Program-made: the position numbers and the translations under genes
In this document: positions 42,748 to 51,970 of the stretch, piece after piece
Layout of the letters: the number at the start of each line of letters is the position of its first letter
Position numbering within the stretch: position 1 is the stretch's first letter
The notes under the pieces: model-generated
The model's database searches: none
Seen by the model: only the letters and a program-made list of their open reading frames with translations
Told to the model about the DNA's origin: nothing
DNA from: Lacipirellulaceae bacterium
Lineage (GTDB): Bacteria > Planctomycetota > Planctomycetia > Pirellulales > Lacipirellulaceae
Assembly: GCA_040218535.1 (NCBI GenBank)
Contig: JAVJRG010000010.1
Location: 420,632 to 484,631 of the forward strand
Direction of reading: 5' to 3'
Length of the DNA: 64,000 nt

Positions 42748-44754
42748 TTACTCAACGAACTGAACGTCCGCCCAAACCGCGTGGTCAGAGTTCACACCGT
42801 CGCCACCGTCGGTGGTAAGCAGTCGGATTTTCTCGAGACCAGGAAGAAAGTCGACCTTGATAGGAAGCCCGGCTGATCTTCCCGTCAGACGCGGGCTTTC
42901 GTAGAGCGGTTGCCACTCTCCTCCAACGAAACCCTGCACTTTGAACTCAGCGGAACCCTTGCCCGCAGTGAGATCGTCGATTCCTATGATCGCTGTCAGG
43001 CCCTTAGCATTAGGGAACTCTGTCAGATCGAAATCCGCAAAGGCTTGCTTCGTCGACTTCACCGGGCAAATCATGAGCCCCCGATCGAATTTCTTCTCGC
43101 GAATCGAGATCTCTCGCCCTCGATAATTCGTATCGCGAAACACGCCGTTGTGCGCCGTCTCGGCAATCGTGTCGACACCACTCAAGTAGGGGTAAGCAGC
43201 GGAATACTCACGCTTGATTGGTGGACAATGAAATACCTGAAAGCTTCGCAACTCCACCGGATCTGCGACAGACTCCAGGCAGCGAAATCGGAGGCGGTTG
43301 GTCACGATGGTCTTCACGCGATCGATTTTTTTATGGCCAATCGTTTGATAGCTAGGATTGCCATTGTACGGAGGCCAAGCGACGACTTTGTTACGCGGCT
43401 CTAGCGGATGCCACTGATCGTCGACGTAAGCTTCAAGCGAGTACTTCACGATCTTTTGCCCGTTGGCAATGTTTTCCATCGTTACGATCGTGTTGATCTT
43501 CGTTGGCTTTTCCCAACGCAACTCGACGATCTCGCTCTGCGGTGGTGCCTCCAATTCTGCGATGGGAGAGGAGAAACGATTTCGAATCTCATCGCCCAGC
43601 GCCTTCGCAGCCGCTTCAATGTCATTGGGAATTAGACCGCGTGTGTCGGGTGGCAAGTTGATAATCGTATTCGCTCCCAAACCTACCGTGCGATAATAAA
43701 GATCGACATGTTCCCAGGTTTTGCGTGGGTAGGTTTTCTTCACGTCATCAGGATGCCAGAACCAGCCTCCGTAATGGAATGCTGAATGTGTCGTGCACTC
43801 CCTCACTCGCCAGTGGGTGCCGAAGGGATGACCGGCGAGGACATCGGTTTCCAAGAGTCCGTAATTGTTCTTCACAGAAACATCGGTCTGCGCCGCTGCC
43901 GGCCTTGTATATTTCGTCCCGTCGATGGTCTTCACGGCGTTCCACATCGGGTAAACTACATGCCCCGTTTCGTTTCCCGGGACCCAGGTATCAGGCCCCA
44001 TCATGACCATGTTTGGTTGGAGCTCTTCTGCGAGGTCCGTCACCGCTCGCCAGACGCCATCGGGATCCTGTGCGTTCCAGTGATCAGACCACATGAAGTC
44101 GATCTGTCCGTAGTTAGTCAGTAGCTCGCGAAATTGCTCGACTTGAATCTTGTTGAAGCGCTTCCGCAGAGTTGGATCTGCCCGAAACGCTTTCCCGATC
44201 GTTGCTCCCCAAGTGGTCGTCCAATCGAGTGGCGAGTTGATCTCTCCCTGATAGTCTTTCAATGCCTCATGCGCGTTGAAACCGGCAGTGTGGTAGAGTC
44301 CGACCTTCAGGCCATGCTTCCGACACTCCTCCGTGAACTCACGGACAAGGTCGCCCTGGCCATGCTGATAAGGGCTGTTGGCGATCGTGTAATCGGTTGT
44401 CTTTGAAGGCCAAAGGCAGAACCCCCCTTCATGGCGGGCGGTTAGAACGGCATACCTGGCCCCCATCGCTTTGGCGGTCAGGATCCATTGTTCGATATTC
44501 AGTTCAGTGGGATTAAACTTCGAAGGCGGCTCTTGCCCATCCCCATGTTCTTGGCCAGTGAACGGGTTGAGACCGTAGTGAAAGAACGCCCCGACCTCCC
44601 AATCGGCGAAGGCGATCTGCTTTGCCGACGGCCTTGCGAGTCGTTGAGACTCATTTATTGGGTCAGCGGATGCTCCGGCAGAGAGAGCTATACTCAAGGC
44701 AGCTACTATTCCCGCAGGAATGAATTGCTTCATGGCAGAAGAAAAAGACGACAT
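42748..44754 (-). CDS. GH29 alpha-L-fucosidase-like with C-terminal NPCBM-type domain
   Basis: Exported glycoside hydrolase of about 668 aa. The signal peptide includes FIPAGIVAALSIALSAGASA. The catalytic domain (about residues 35-380) has GAFFHYGLNPFTG, TARHEGGFCLWPSKTTDYT and QIDFMWSDHW, whose Asp fits the GH29 nucleophile. A beta-rich middle part includes an F5/8-type stretch. The C-terminus (about 525-668, GVFRDTNYRGREISI to VWADVQFVE) resembles the NPCBM carbohydrate-binding module. The start is either ATG 44754 or ATG 44733; both give a signal peptide. It is divergent from the enolase-superfamily enzyme and GH117, suggesting a shared polysaccharide locus. Confidence 0.85.
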   Translation of the reverse strand: MSSFSSAMKQFIPAGIVAALSIALSAGASADPINESQRLARPSAKQIAFADWEVGAFFHYGLNPFTGQEHGDGQEPPSKFNPTELNIEQWILTAKAMGARYAVLTARHEGGFCLWPSKTTDYTIANSPYQHGQGDLVREFTEECRKHGLKVGLYHTAGFNAHEALKDYQGEINSPLDWTTTWGATIGKAFRADPTLRKRFNKIQVEQFRELLTNYGQIDFMWSDHWNAQDPDGVWRAVTDLAEELQPNMVMMGPDTWVPGNETGHVVYPMWNAVKTIDGTKYTRPAAAQTDVSVKNNYGLLETDVLAGHPFGTHWRVRECTTHSAFHYGGWFWHPDDVKKTYPRKTWEHVDLYYRTVGLGANTIINLPPDTRGLIPNDIEAAAKALGDEIRNRFSSPIAELEAPPQSEIVELRWEKPTKINTIVTMENIANGQKIVKYSLEAYVDDQWHPLEPRNKVVAWPPYNGNPSYQTIGHKKIDRVKTIVTNRLRFRCLESVADPVELRSFQVFHCPPIKREYSAAYPYLSGVDTIAETAHNGVFRDTNYRGREISIREKKFDRGLMICPVKSTKQAFADFDLTEFPNAKGLTAIIGIDDLTAGKGSAEFKVQGFVGGEWQPLYESPRLTGRSAGLPIKVDFLPGLEKIRLLTTDGGDGVNSDHAVWADVQFVE

Positions 44755-44839
44755 TTCGATTGGCAACGCAGGATTGGTTGGTGGGCGAGGTTGGTGAACG
44801 GAGCATTATTAGCTCTATTTCACCCTGAAAAATAGAAAA

Positions 44840-44867
44840 TTGACGTAGAGCCCATATTGGCTACAAT
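44840..44867 (+). promoter_or_regulatory. Strong sigma-70-type promoter upstream of the enolase-superfamily gene
   Basis: TTGACG at 44840-44845 and TACAAT at 44862-44867, 16 bases apart, both close to consensus and preceded by an A-rich stretch. It lies about 265 bp before the gene at 45132, leaving a long leader in which I see no clear structure. The rest of the gap (44755-45131) holds no gene. Confidence 0.55.
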
Positions 44868-45131
44868 ATACAGATGGGCAGCGGCGAGTTAGATTACTAC
44901 TGCACCCACTTGGAATCGCGTTGGAGTCTTGAAGGATTAAACCCAGCATTATTCGAGTTCTCCTGGTTCAGGTGACCGATATTGTTTTCTAGCCCATCTG
45001 GGGGTGATGAATTCAATACCGAGGTCAGCCGCTCCCTCCCGGAAAACCCGCCCTCGTGCACTTGAACGACTCCTACCGTGACACCGATGCTCTTCACCCT
45101 CGATCTATGAGACACGACGGTCCGAAAATTC

Positions 45132-46253
45132 ATGAAGATTTCGTTAGTACAAACTGAGCTCTATTATATTCCTCTGCCAGAAGTACTCACCGATGCCATG
45201 CATGGTGAGATGAAATACTTCTCCCTGATTGCTGTACGGATCAAGACAGATTCTGGTGAAGTAGGCGTTGGCTACACCTATACTGTCGGCAAGCAGGGCG
45301 GCACTGCTGTGCTAGCGATGATCCGGGATGACTTGGCACCGCTGCTCGAGGGACACGACCCTCGGCGGAATGAGTTGCTCTGGGAAAAGATGCAGTGGCA
45401 TCTCCACTACGTCGGTCGCGGCGGCATTGCTTCGTTTGCGATGTCGGCTGTCGATATCGCCCTGTGGGACCTTAAAGGCAAGCTCTCTGGAGAGCCGCTC
45501 TGGCGACTGCTTGGTGGACACGACAACAAGGCACGGGTCTATGCTGGGGGCATCGACCTTCTACTCACCATGGACCAGCTTGCTCGTCAAACGGACGAGA
45601 ATCTGGACCGTGGATTCCGTGCCATCAAGATGAAGGTCGGCCGCGAACGGCTCTCCGAAGATGTCGAGCGTGTCGCTGCCATGCGGAAGTTATTGGGCCC
45701 AGACCTGCCGCTCATGGTGGATGCCAACATGAAGTGGACCGCTGAAGAAGCGATCAGGGCTTCGCACGCATTTGCCGAGCACAACGTCTATTGGCTGGAG
45801 GAGCCTGTGATCCCGGATGATATCGCCGGGCATCGCCGCGTACTTACCGAAGGCTCGCTACCAGTGGCCACAGGTGAGAACCTGCACACCATCTACGAGT
45901 TTGAGAAGATGATCGCCGGCGGGGGAGTCTCCTTCCCTGAACCTGACGTCTCGAACATCGGTGGTATCACCCCTTGGCTGAAGGTTGCCAAGCTGGCTGA
46001 GGCTCACAATCTTCCAGTAACAACCCACGGCGTCCACGAATTGCACGTTCACCTTCTGGCTGCCGTCCCTAATGCTTCTTTGCTTGAGGCCCACGGGTTT
46101 GGGCTCGAAGGTTTCTTGCATGAGCCGGTAAAGATCGAAGATGGCTGGGCAACCGCCCCAGATCGTCCAGGGCACGGCGTTGATTTTGATTGGGAAAAGC
46201 TCGACATCCACCGCGTGGATATTCATAGCCTCCCCAAGATTATGTCGACCTAG
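45132..46253 (+). CDS. Enolase-superfamily (mandelate racemase/muconate lactonizing) enzyme
   Basis: A 373-aa TIM-barrel enzyme acting on a sugar acid or its anhydro form. An N-terminal capping domain (residues 1-120) is followed by K-x-K in IKMKVGRERL, the metal ligands in VDANMKW, WLEEPV and ATGENLH, and a barrel-end THGVHELHVHL. Because the next gene is a GH117, which releases 3,6-anhydro-L-galactose, this could be the 3,6-anhydrogalactonate cycloisomerase, a known enolase-superfamily enzyme. A sugar-acid dehydratase is the alternative. A strong promoter lies upstream and GH117 follows after 88 bp. Confidence 0.82.
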   Translation: MKISLVQTELYYIPLPEVLTDAMHGEMKYFSLIAVRIKTDSGEVGVGYTYTVGKQGGTAVLAMIRDDLAPLLEGHDPRRNELLWEKMQWHLHYVGRGGIASFAMSAVDIALWDLKGKLSGEPLWRLLGGHDNKARVYAGGIDLLLTMDQLARQTDENLDRGFRAIKMKVGRERLSEDVERVAAMRKLLGPDLPLMVDANMKWTAEEAIRASHAFAEHNVYWLEEPVIPDDIAGHRRVLTEGSLPVATGENLHTIYEFEKMIAGGGVSFPEPDVSNIGGITPWLKVAKLAEAHNLPVTTHGVHELHVHLLAAVPNASLLEAHGFGLEGFLHEPVKIEDGWATAPDRPGHGVDFDWEKLDIHRVDIHSLPKIMST

Positions 46254-46341
46254 TCAGCCTTCGTGATTGCCCAATGCCTTGGAGGGCTCTTCATCCCGTC
46301 GGCAGGCCAGTCATCAACTCCCCCTCTAGGAGAAACAAGCA

Positions 46342-47568
46342 GTGAAAGACTCGCTCTTGTGTCGTATTGTTATCCCTTTAGGCATCTCGCTCTCTTTTCT
46401 CCTAACCTTCTCTGATCAAGGTTTTGCGCAAGTGGATAGTAGCCACGAAACCTCAATGGAGCTCACCGACGAGGTGATTGACGACCTTGGGATCTCCAAC
46501 CCAGAGAAACTGAGCGCTGCCTCGAAGCGGGCAATCAAATGGCCGAAGCTGGGAAATGATTGGTACATCGAATTTGGACAGGTACACGACCTCAAGGGAG
46601 ATCTGGCGTATGAAGAAGGCGTCGTGCGACGCGACCCCAGTGCTGTCCTTTTCGAAGATGGAAAGTATTACGTTTGGTACTCGCGAAGCACTGGCCCAAG
46701 CCAAGGTTTCGGGGGCAACATCGAAGTCGACAAGGTCTTCCCTTGGGATCGCTGCGATATCTGGTACGCCAGCTCAGAAGATGGTTGGACCTGGAAAGAA
46801 GAAGGACCGGCGGTCCTACGCGGCGAGAAAGGGAGCTACGATGATCGGTCGGTTTTCACCGTCGAAGTAATGAAGCACGGAGGCAAGTACTATCTGTGTT
46901 ACCAAACGGTGAAGTCTCCCTACAGCGTCCGCGTAAAAAACCAAGTCGGGCTCTCCTGGGCAGATTCGATTCACGGCCCATGGACCAAGAGCGAGGAGCC
47001 GATCCTTAGCCCTGCCGACAACGGCATCTGGAAAGGCGAGGAGCAGAACCGATTCAACGTCGTCAAGAAGGGCGACTTCGACAGCCACAAAGTGCACGAC
47101 CCTTGCATCCTGCCCTACAATGGCAAATTCTACCTGTACTACAAAGGCGAGCAGATGGGCGAGAAGATCACCTTCGGTGGTCGCCAGATCCGTCACGGCG
47201 TCGCGATAGCGGACAAACCTGAAGGTCCCTACGTGAAGTCGCCCTACAATCCGATCAGTAACAGTGGACACGAAGTCGTCGTCTGGCCGTACAAGGGTGG
47301 CATCGCATCGCTCATCACAACTGATGGTCCTGAGCGGAACACCCTGCAATGGTCCCCCGAGGGGATCAACTTCGAGATCCAAGCTCACATCAAGAGCGCC
47401 CCTCACGCCATCGGCCTAAATCGCCAGTTGGCCAAGAATGATGACCCGACGGCAATTCTGGGCTGGGGGCTGACCCATCAGTACCGTTCGTGGGATTACC
47501 AGCACATCCGACGCTTCTCCTCACGTGCCGTCAGAAACCATGTCGCCAAGGGCGAGAAAGCCAAGTAG
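46342..47568 (+). CDS. GH117-type alpha-1,3-(3,6-anhydro)-L-galactosidase
   Basis: Exported five-bladed beta-propeller hydrolase (408 aa) that cleaves anhydro-L-galactose from neoagaro-oligosaccharides. A signal peptide ends near DQGFAQ. The N-terminal helical arm with [17 protein letters not shown] is typical of GH117 dimers. Blade motifs are visible: [60 protein letters not shown] and [19 protein letters not shown] start with TAGGAG about nine bases upstream. The context with the enolase-superfamily gene supports breakdown of agar-like red-algal galactan. Confidence 0.88.
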   Translation: MKDSLLCRIVIPLGISLSFLLTFSDQGFAQVDSSHETSMELTDEVIDDLGISNPEKLSAASKRAIKWPKLGNDWYIEFGQVHDLKGDLAYEEGVVRRDPSAVLFEDGKYYVWYSRSTGPSQGFGGNIEVDKVFPWDRCDIWYASSEDGWTWKEEGPAVLRGEKGSYDDRSVFTVEVMKHGGKYYLCYQTVKSPYSVRVKNQVGLSWADSIHGPWTKSEEPILSPADNGIWKGEEQNRFNVVKKGDFDSHKVHDPCILPYNGKFYLYYKGEQMGEKITFGGRQIRHGVAIADKPEGPYVKSPYNPISNSGHEVVVWPYKGGIASLITTDGPERNTLQWSPEGINFEIQAHIKSAPHAIGLNRQLAKNDDPTAILGWGLTHQYRSWDYQHIRRFSSRAVRNHVAKGEKAK

Positions 47569-47589
47569 TCGTTCTTCGAATGTGCTTTA

Positions 47590-47692
47590 AGGAACGAAGG
47601 AAAAATAACTTCTCCATAGTCCCCTCGCCCCTTTGGGGAGAGGGCAGGGTGAGGGGGTAAGAAAATACGGAAGTTATTTTTCCTTCGTTCCT
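47590..47692. repeat. 103-bp element with perfect 23-bp inverted arms
   Basis: Arms 47590-47612 and 47670-47692 are exact reverse complements. The 57-bp core holds CCCCTCGCCCCTTTGGGGAG and GGGTGAGGGGG, a word met in many bacterial intergenic repeats. The right arm runs into the stop codon of the dioxygenase gene and the left lies 22 bp after GH117. It may serve as a two-way terminator. Confidence 0.85.
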
Positions 47693-48596
47693 AAGCACCC
47701 ACCTGAACGGTCGCAGGATCGAACAGCAGCGGAAAGAACTGCCCGCCCAACGGCGTCCCCTTTCCAAGGGCAGGCGTACCGTTGAGTAGTGGCTCCTCAA
47801 CTTGACACTCCACGCCATCGCGCACAACGTTCATGACGACGGCACGACGCGGGCGATCGGTCTTGTTGGCGAATGAACCGTGAACCATCAACGGGTGGTG
47901 GAAGCAGCACTCGCCTGCCTTTAAGTTGGTGGCGATCGGGTTCTGGAACTGCTCCCATTGCTCGGCACTCAGCACATTTTTTAGACCATCCATATCGCCC
48001 GCCAAGTCGGTTGTGGGTAGCAGCTCCCAGCGGTGACTCCCTGGAATGTAATGCACGCTGCCGTTCTCCGCATTGCTATCATCAAGCCCAATCCAACAGG
48101 TCAGATGTGCCATCGGCGCGGTGCGCGTCCAGTACGAGTAGTCTTGATGCCAGGCGACAACGCCCCCGTGCTTTGCTGGCTTGCAAAACAATTGATCGTG
48201 CCAGAACCGAACCGCTCCCTCGAGTAGTTGGCTCGCGGCCATCGTGAAGCGGGGATTCCAGAGCACATCGTGAAAACCTGGACGAATCCGCCAAGAACCC
48301 AACGCATGAAAGAGCACCTGATCGGGGTCAGACGACTCGTTCGTGTGGTACTCATACCAAAGCTCGTGGCCCGCATGACCGGGCGTGAAAAACTCTTCGA
48401 GTTCTTCTCGAAGTGCTTCGACCTGCGTGTCATCTAAAAGCCGAATTCCTTGCACGTACCCGTTCTCGTGAAAGAATTCGACCTGCTCGTCGGAGAGGCG
48501 GAACTCTTCCCATTCCTTGGGCTCTTGAGGGATACGGAACAGATCACTGACCAGCTCGTGTCGCTCAGACAAGTCTTCTACAAACGTATTGCTCAC
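47691..48596 (-). CDS. Phytanoyl-CoA dioxygenase (PhyH) family protein
   Basis: Fe(II)/2-oxoglutarate-dependent oxygenase of 301 aa. The iron ligands are H and D in AWHQDYSYW and the distal His in HHPLMVHGS. The 2-oxoglutarate-binding Arg is in RPRRAVVMN. The family opening, [18 protein letters not shown], is clear. The substrate is unknown; PhyH proteins are abundant and diverse in planctomycetes. The start is a GTG with AAAGGA about eight bases before it. It is convergent with GH117, and its stop codon is part of the inverted repeat at 47590-47692. Confidence 0.88.
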   Translation of the reverse strand: MSNTFVEDLSERHELVSDLFRIPQEPKEWEEFRLSDEQVEFFHENGYVQGIRLLDDTQVEALREELEEFFTPGHAGHELWYEYHTNESSDPDQVLFHALGSWRIRPGFHDVLWNPRFTMAASQLLEGAVRFWHDQLFCKPAKHGGVVAWHQDYSYWTRTAPMAHLTCWIGLDDSNAENGSVHYIPGSHRWELLPTTDLAGDMDGLKNVLSAEQWEQFQNPIATNLKAGECCFHHPLMVHGSFANKTDRPRRAVVMNVVRDGVECQVEEPLLNGTPALGKGTPLGGQFFPLLFDPATVQVGA

Positions 48597-48749
48597 GCTC
48601 GAGGTCCTTTATCCCAAAGCAAAAAAGAAAGAGAGAGGAGGTGTTTTAGCTTAGACAATGCCGGGGCTTGCAGAAAGCCTCGGATAAGGAGATTCCACAC
48701 ACAGTCAGCGGGGCTTTTCTAGATCCAGAACTTTCCTAGAACACTATCG

Positions 48750-49115
48750 CTAGACATTCGCATCGCGGACTTCGGAGTCTTCCTTCACCACTTCAGCCGA
48801 ATCGACAGCATCGACTTCTGGCTCGTCCGCAGCGGCATCCTCGTAAAGAGAGTTTTCGTCGAACGGCTCTTCGCGAAAATCGGGATGATATTCAAGCCGT
48901 GGTGAATCGGGCTCGGCATTGAACGCATCTTTGAATTCGTTCTGAACGCCCGTGAGATTGCGTCGCAACTCGCTGAATGTCTTTCCCCATTCTTTGGCAA
49001 CTTCAGGCAGTCGGCCACCGTAAAGAAGCAAGGCAATGACGCAAACGAGAAGCATCTCGCCTGGACTGGGACTCCAGAACGCCAAAAGTGGCAGGGCTGG
49101 TTCAACAAGAATCAT
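48750..49115 (-). CDS. TatA/TatB-family twin-arginine translocase component, acidic tail
   Basis: Small membrane protein (121 aa) of the Tat export system. SPGEMLLVCVIALLLYGG is the membrane helix and RLPEVAKEWGKTFSELRRNL the amphipathic helix, joined by the G-G hinge. The tail from about residue 60 is strongly acidic and longer than in TatA, somewhat like TatB, so its exact role is unclear. It follows the smaller TatA gene by 42 bp on the same strand. No tatC is present in the window. Confidence 0.85.
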   Translation of the reverse strand: MILVEPALPLLAFWSPSPGEMLLVCVIALLLYGGRLPEVAKEWGKTFSELRRNLTGVQNEFKDAFNAEPDSPRLEYHPDFREEPFDENSLYEDAAADEPEVDAVDSAEVVKEDSEVRDANV

Positions 49116-49157
49116 TCAGAGCTACAGAGGGTCAGGGGTGTTGGAGCAAGAGGTGCA

Positions 49158-49343
49158 CTACGAAGCGGGGGGATCTTCATCCTTGTCTTCGATCTTCTTG
49201 CTTTCGTCACCCCCGCTGACACCCTTCTTGAATTCAGTAATCCCTTCGCCAAGCGAACGCATCACCGAGGGAAGGCGGTTGCCGAAGAGCAGGAGAACCA
49301 CGAGACCAACGATCAACATCTGTGCAGGGCTAACTCCAAACAT
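49158..49343 (-). CDS. tatA: TatA/TatE-family twin-arginine translocase subunit
   Basis: A 61-aa Tat pore component. FGVSPAQMLIVGLVVLLLFG is the membrane helix with the FGN hinge, then RLPSVMRSLGEGITEFKKGV is the amphipathic helix, followed by a short charged tail. This is standard TatA length and pattern. Together with the longer paralogue downstream it forms a two-gene unit; folded, cofactor-bearing exported proteins would be the substrates. Confidence 0.9.
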   Translation of the reverse strand: MFGVSPAQMLIVGLVVLLLFGNRLPSVMRSLGEGITEFKKGVSGGDESKKIEDKDEDPPAS

Positions 49344-49660
49344 AGCAACCTCTCATTCGCCTAGCGATGACGCAGCTAGACCTTGCGGCGAGCGGGCAGC
49401 CCTGACAAACAGGCAGGTGCGAAACAGTCATAAATCCCGCGGTGGTAATGGTTTCGAGAATTTCTCTCGATCAGCTTCAATTTTACTGTGGCCAAGGGGC
49501 AAGTCAAACGGGCCTCATGCTGACAACGTCTTACGGAAAAGCGTTTTGAACCACGAATTGGGCAAATAACACGAATATTCCGTAGCGATGTTCACCAGAA
49601 CGTGGATTGATCCGGCAATCAGTGCATCCACCGTCTGGCGACGGTGGCTACCAGGGATCG
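49344..49660. other. Intergenic region between the toroid protein gene and tatA
   Basis: Both neighbours run on the minus strand, so this about 315-bp stretch should hold a terminator for one and a promoter for the other. I see neither a convincing hairpin with T-run nor clear hexamers. No coding frame is supported. Confidence 0.4.
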
Positions 49661-51442
49661 TCACCGTCGACCGCCGACCCTCCAACCACGAGCTACTGCC
49701 GCTGGCTCTACCGGTGCGTACCTGTAGTAGACTTCAAGGCAAAGGGCCGCCATTGCGGTCGTGTACACTCGGCCGCCGTAGCCGCCCCAGACGGTATCGG
49801 CAGACCAACTGCCATCGTCGTTTTGTGAGGTGAGCAATTCGGCCACCAAGGCGTTGTTCCACTCGATCCAAGCTTGACGCTGCGGGTGATCGTCTGGCAG
49901 TTCGACAGCGGCCTGGGCATGATGCAGAGCGAGCGTTGCGTAGTACCAAAAATACAAGTTCTGTTTGCCTCGTCCCGGCACGCTTCTCATTAACGACTCC
50001 GTCGCTTCGGTAGCAGCTTGGCTGGCAACTTGTCCGCGGTAGCGAGCTGCGATCGACTGACGGCAGAAATAGGCCTCCGCGGTCATTGTCCGTGAAGGCC
50101 GACTGAACGGTGTATAAGCGGCAAGCCCGCCGGCAGGCCCCCTACGAACACGTCGTAGAAAACGTTCAATCCGTGTCCAGGTGGTTTCGGGAATGTCGAT
50201 CCCCGCAAGTTCAGCGCTCTTGAGTGCCATCAATTGCCAGCCCAGTTGGCTGGTGTCTCCCGCATCGCCAGGGCGATAACGCCAACCCCCATCCACCGGA
50301 TGTTGGGCAGCCAGCGTGTAGCTCACGGCATTGCTCGTTGCTGGCAACAGATCGGGATCGTCGGTCATTACGAGTGCTTCGCTCAATGCAAAGGTGGCCA
50401 TCGCGTGGCAATAAGTGCGAGCAAATATCTTGGCATCGCCGTAGAGCGCGCCATCAGGTGACTGTTCACGGCGGAGGTAAACGAGGCCCTTCCCGATGCG
50501 ATCAGCATACGGCCCCTGTTGGTGGGTATGCCCTGAGCCCAAGAACGCCAATAACGCCAATCCGGTGACCCCGGTATCGCCGCGGCTACCTGCTCCCTGA
50601 CGGTTGTGCCCTAAAACAACACGCTCGACGCCGCCGCCATGCCGTGAGGCGTCCCAGCCGCCATGTTGAGCTTGCGCACCCGCTAGCCAAGCGAGCGCTG
50701 ACCTGACAGCCCGCTCGCTGGCCTCGTTCCCGCCACCGCGGGCGAGCGCCTGCTGACGATTCTCTTCGCTCCGATGACGATACTCTGAGGGCAAAGAGCG
50801 ACGAACAACGCTCGCTTGCTTCGTCTCCCTTTGCTGAACTTTGGGCTCCGCACTTTCCCTCATTGGCTCGACAGATTCGACTGGTCCGACTGGTTCTTCG
50901 ACTGGCGCTGGTTCTTGCGCGAGTAGGATTTCTTGCGGCAACGGCTCGGGAGGAGCGAGCAGCGGAGGTGGCTCAAGTGGTTCCGCCGCAGTTGCTGTGG
51001 GTGAGGGCGGAGACACTTCAGGCGAATTGAAGACTTCTTCCACCATTTGCTCGATGAGTTCGTCCATCGGCGACTCTTCCGGCTCTTCAACCGGCTCGGG
51101 GAGGGGCGTTTCCGGAGGAGCCACAAGAGGCGGGTCGGCGGACTCTTCGCAGGCGAGCGGCGGGTCGAGCGTCTCCTCGTGGCTTTCGGTCGGACGATTC
51201 GGGCACTCGATGGCGATCGCAACCCGAATTGGTTCTTCGGGTCCCGATCCGGCCGAGCCCGAGACAATCCGCACCGTCATCGCAAAACAAGCGAGAAGAA
51301 CATGCACCCAGAGCGACAGCACGGCACATTTTTTCCACGCGCGAACCTCGCGCCAGCGCGTACGAAACAGCACGACTAAAGCGACCGTGATTGCCGCAAG
51401 CACGCTCCAAAGCGCGATCCAAGCTGTAAAGTGTGAGAGCAT
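49661..51442 (-). CDS. TonB-like membrane protein fused to a prenyltransferase/squalene-cyclase-type toroid
   Basis: A 593-aa protein with unusual architecture. Two hydrophobic segments lie at about residues 8-26 and 38-60. A Pro/Glu-rich stretch (about 68-200, many EP and PP) resembles the periplasm-spanning part of TonB. Instead of a TonB C-terminal domain, residues about 240-590 form an alpha/alpha toroid with QW-like motifs QAQHGGW, QSPDGAL, QHPVDGGW and QNDDGSW. Terpene-cyclase catalytic acids (DXDD) are not seen, so binding rather than cyclisation is likely. It is the last gene of an operon with TPR, ExbB and ExbD genes, 32 bp after exbD. I infer an energy-coupled periplasmic device; cargo unknown. 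Confidence 0.78.
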   Translation of the reverse strand: MLSHFTAWIALWSVLAAITVALVVLFRTRWREVRAWKKCAVLSLWVHVLLACFAMTVRIVSGSAGSGPEEPIRVAIAIECPNRPTESHEETLDPPLACEESADPPLVAPPETPLPEPVEEPEESPMDELIEQMVEEVFNSPEVSPPSPTATAAEPLEPPPLLAPPEPLPQEILLAQEPAPVEEPVGPVESVEPMRESAEPKVQQRETKQASVVRRSLPSEYRHRSEENRQQALARGGGNEASERAVRSALAWLAGAQAQHGGWDASRHGGGVERVVLGHNRQGAGSRGDTGVTGLALLAFLGSGHTHQQGPYADRIGKGLVYLRREQSPDGALYGDAKIFARTYCHAMATFALSEALVMTDDPDLLPATSNAVSYTLAAQHPVDGGWRYRPGDAGDTSQLGWQLMALKSAELAGIDIPETTWTRIERFLRRVRRGPAGGLAAYTPFSRPSRTMTAEAYFCRQSIAARYRGQVASQAATEATESLMRSVPGRGKQNLYFWYYATLALHHAQAAVELPDDHPQRQAWIEWNNALVAELLTSQNDDGSWSADTVWGGYGGRVYTTAMAALCLEVYYRYAPVEPAAVARGWRVGGRR

Positions 51443-51474
51443 GAAGGCAAACTCATCGTGGTGGCTTCAAACGA

Positions 51475-51903
51475 TCACCTAGGAGCACTGGCATTGGAGG
51501 CCAGCTTGACGCTGAGATTCACATTCGTAATCCGCGCTTCTTTGCAAGCGGCAAGTGCCTCGGCAACATTCTGATAGAGACCGTCTCCGGCACCACGTAT
51601 GACAACACTCAAAGCCGGGTACTCTTCTCTCGCTGCGGCCAATTGTCTAGTCAGTTGGCCGGCATCGACCTCTTCGCCATCAAGGAGGATTTGGCCGCTA
51701 GCGAGCACAACCACCTGCCGAGCTTCCGGCTTCGCAGTCAAGGTCTTCGCTTGACTCACCTCGGGGAGTTGCAGCTCGATGTCGCGTTCCAGCTCGGTGA
51801 ATTTCGTCGCCACCATAAAGAACACAATCAGCAAGAACACCACGTCGATCATCGGCGTGAGGTTTAGCTGAGGCTGCTCGTCGTGTTGTGTCTTTAAGGG
51901 CAT
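51475..51903 (-). CDS. exbD: ExbD/TolR-family biopolymer transport protein
   Basis: A 142-aa inner-membrane protein. The membrane helix LTPMIDVVFLLIVFFMVATK contains the proton-carrying Asp of the L-x-P-x-x-D motif. The periplasmic part (about 45-135) ends with an ExbD/TolR fold recognisable as YPALSVVIRGAGDGLYQNVAEAL. It has normal family length. With ExbB it should form the proton-driven motor of this operon. It lies 67 bp after exbB and 32 bp before the TonB-like toroid gene on the minus strand. Confidence 0.93.
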   Translation of the reverse strand: MPLKTQHDEQPQLNLTPMIDVVFLLIVFFMVATKFTELERDIELQLPEVSQAKTLTAKPEARQVVVLASGQILLDGEEVDAGQLTRQLAAAREEYPALSVVIRGAGDGLYQNVAEALAACKEARITNVNLSVKLASNASAPR

Positions 51904-51970
51904 CGGTATTCTGCAATTTGATTGAAACTCAACTCCCCGCTTGCGGCTTAGCTGCTAGGTGGCTTACCTG

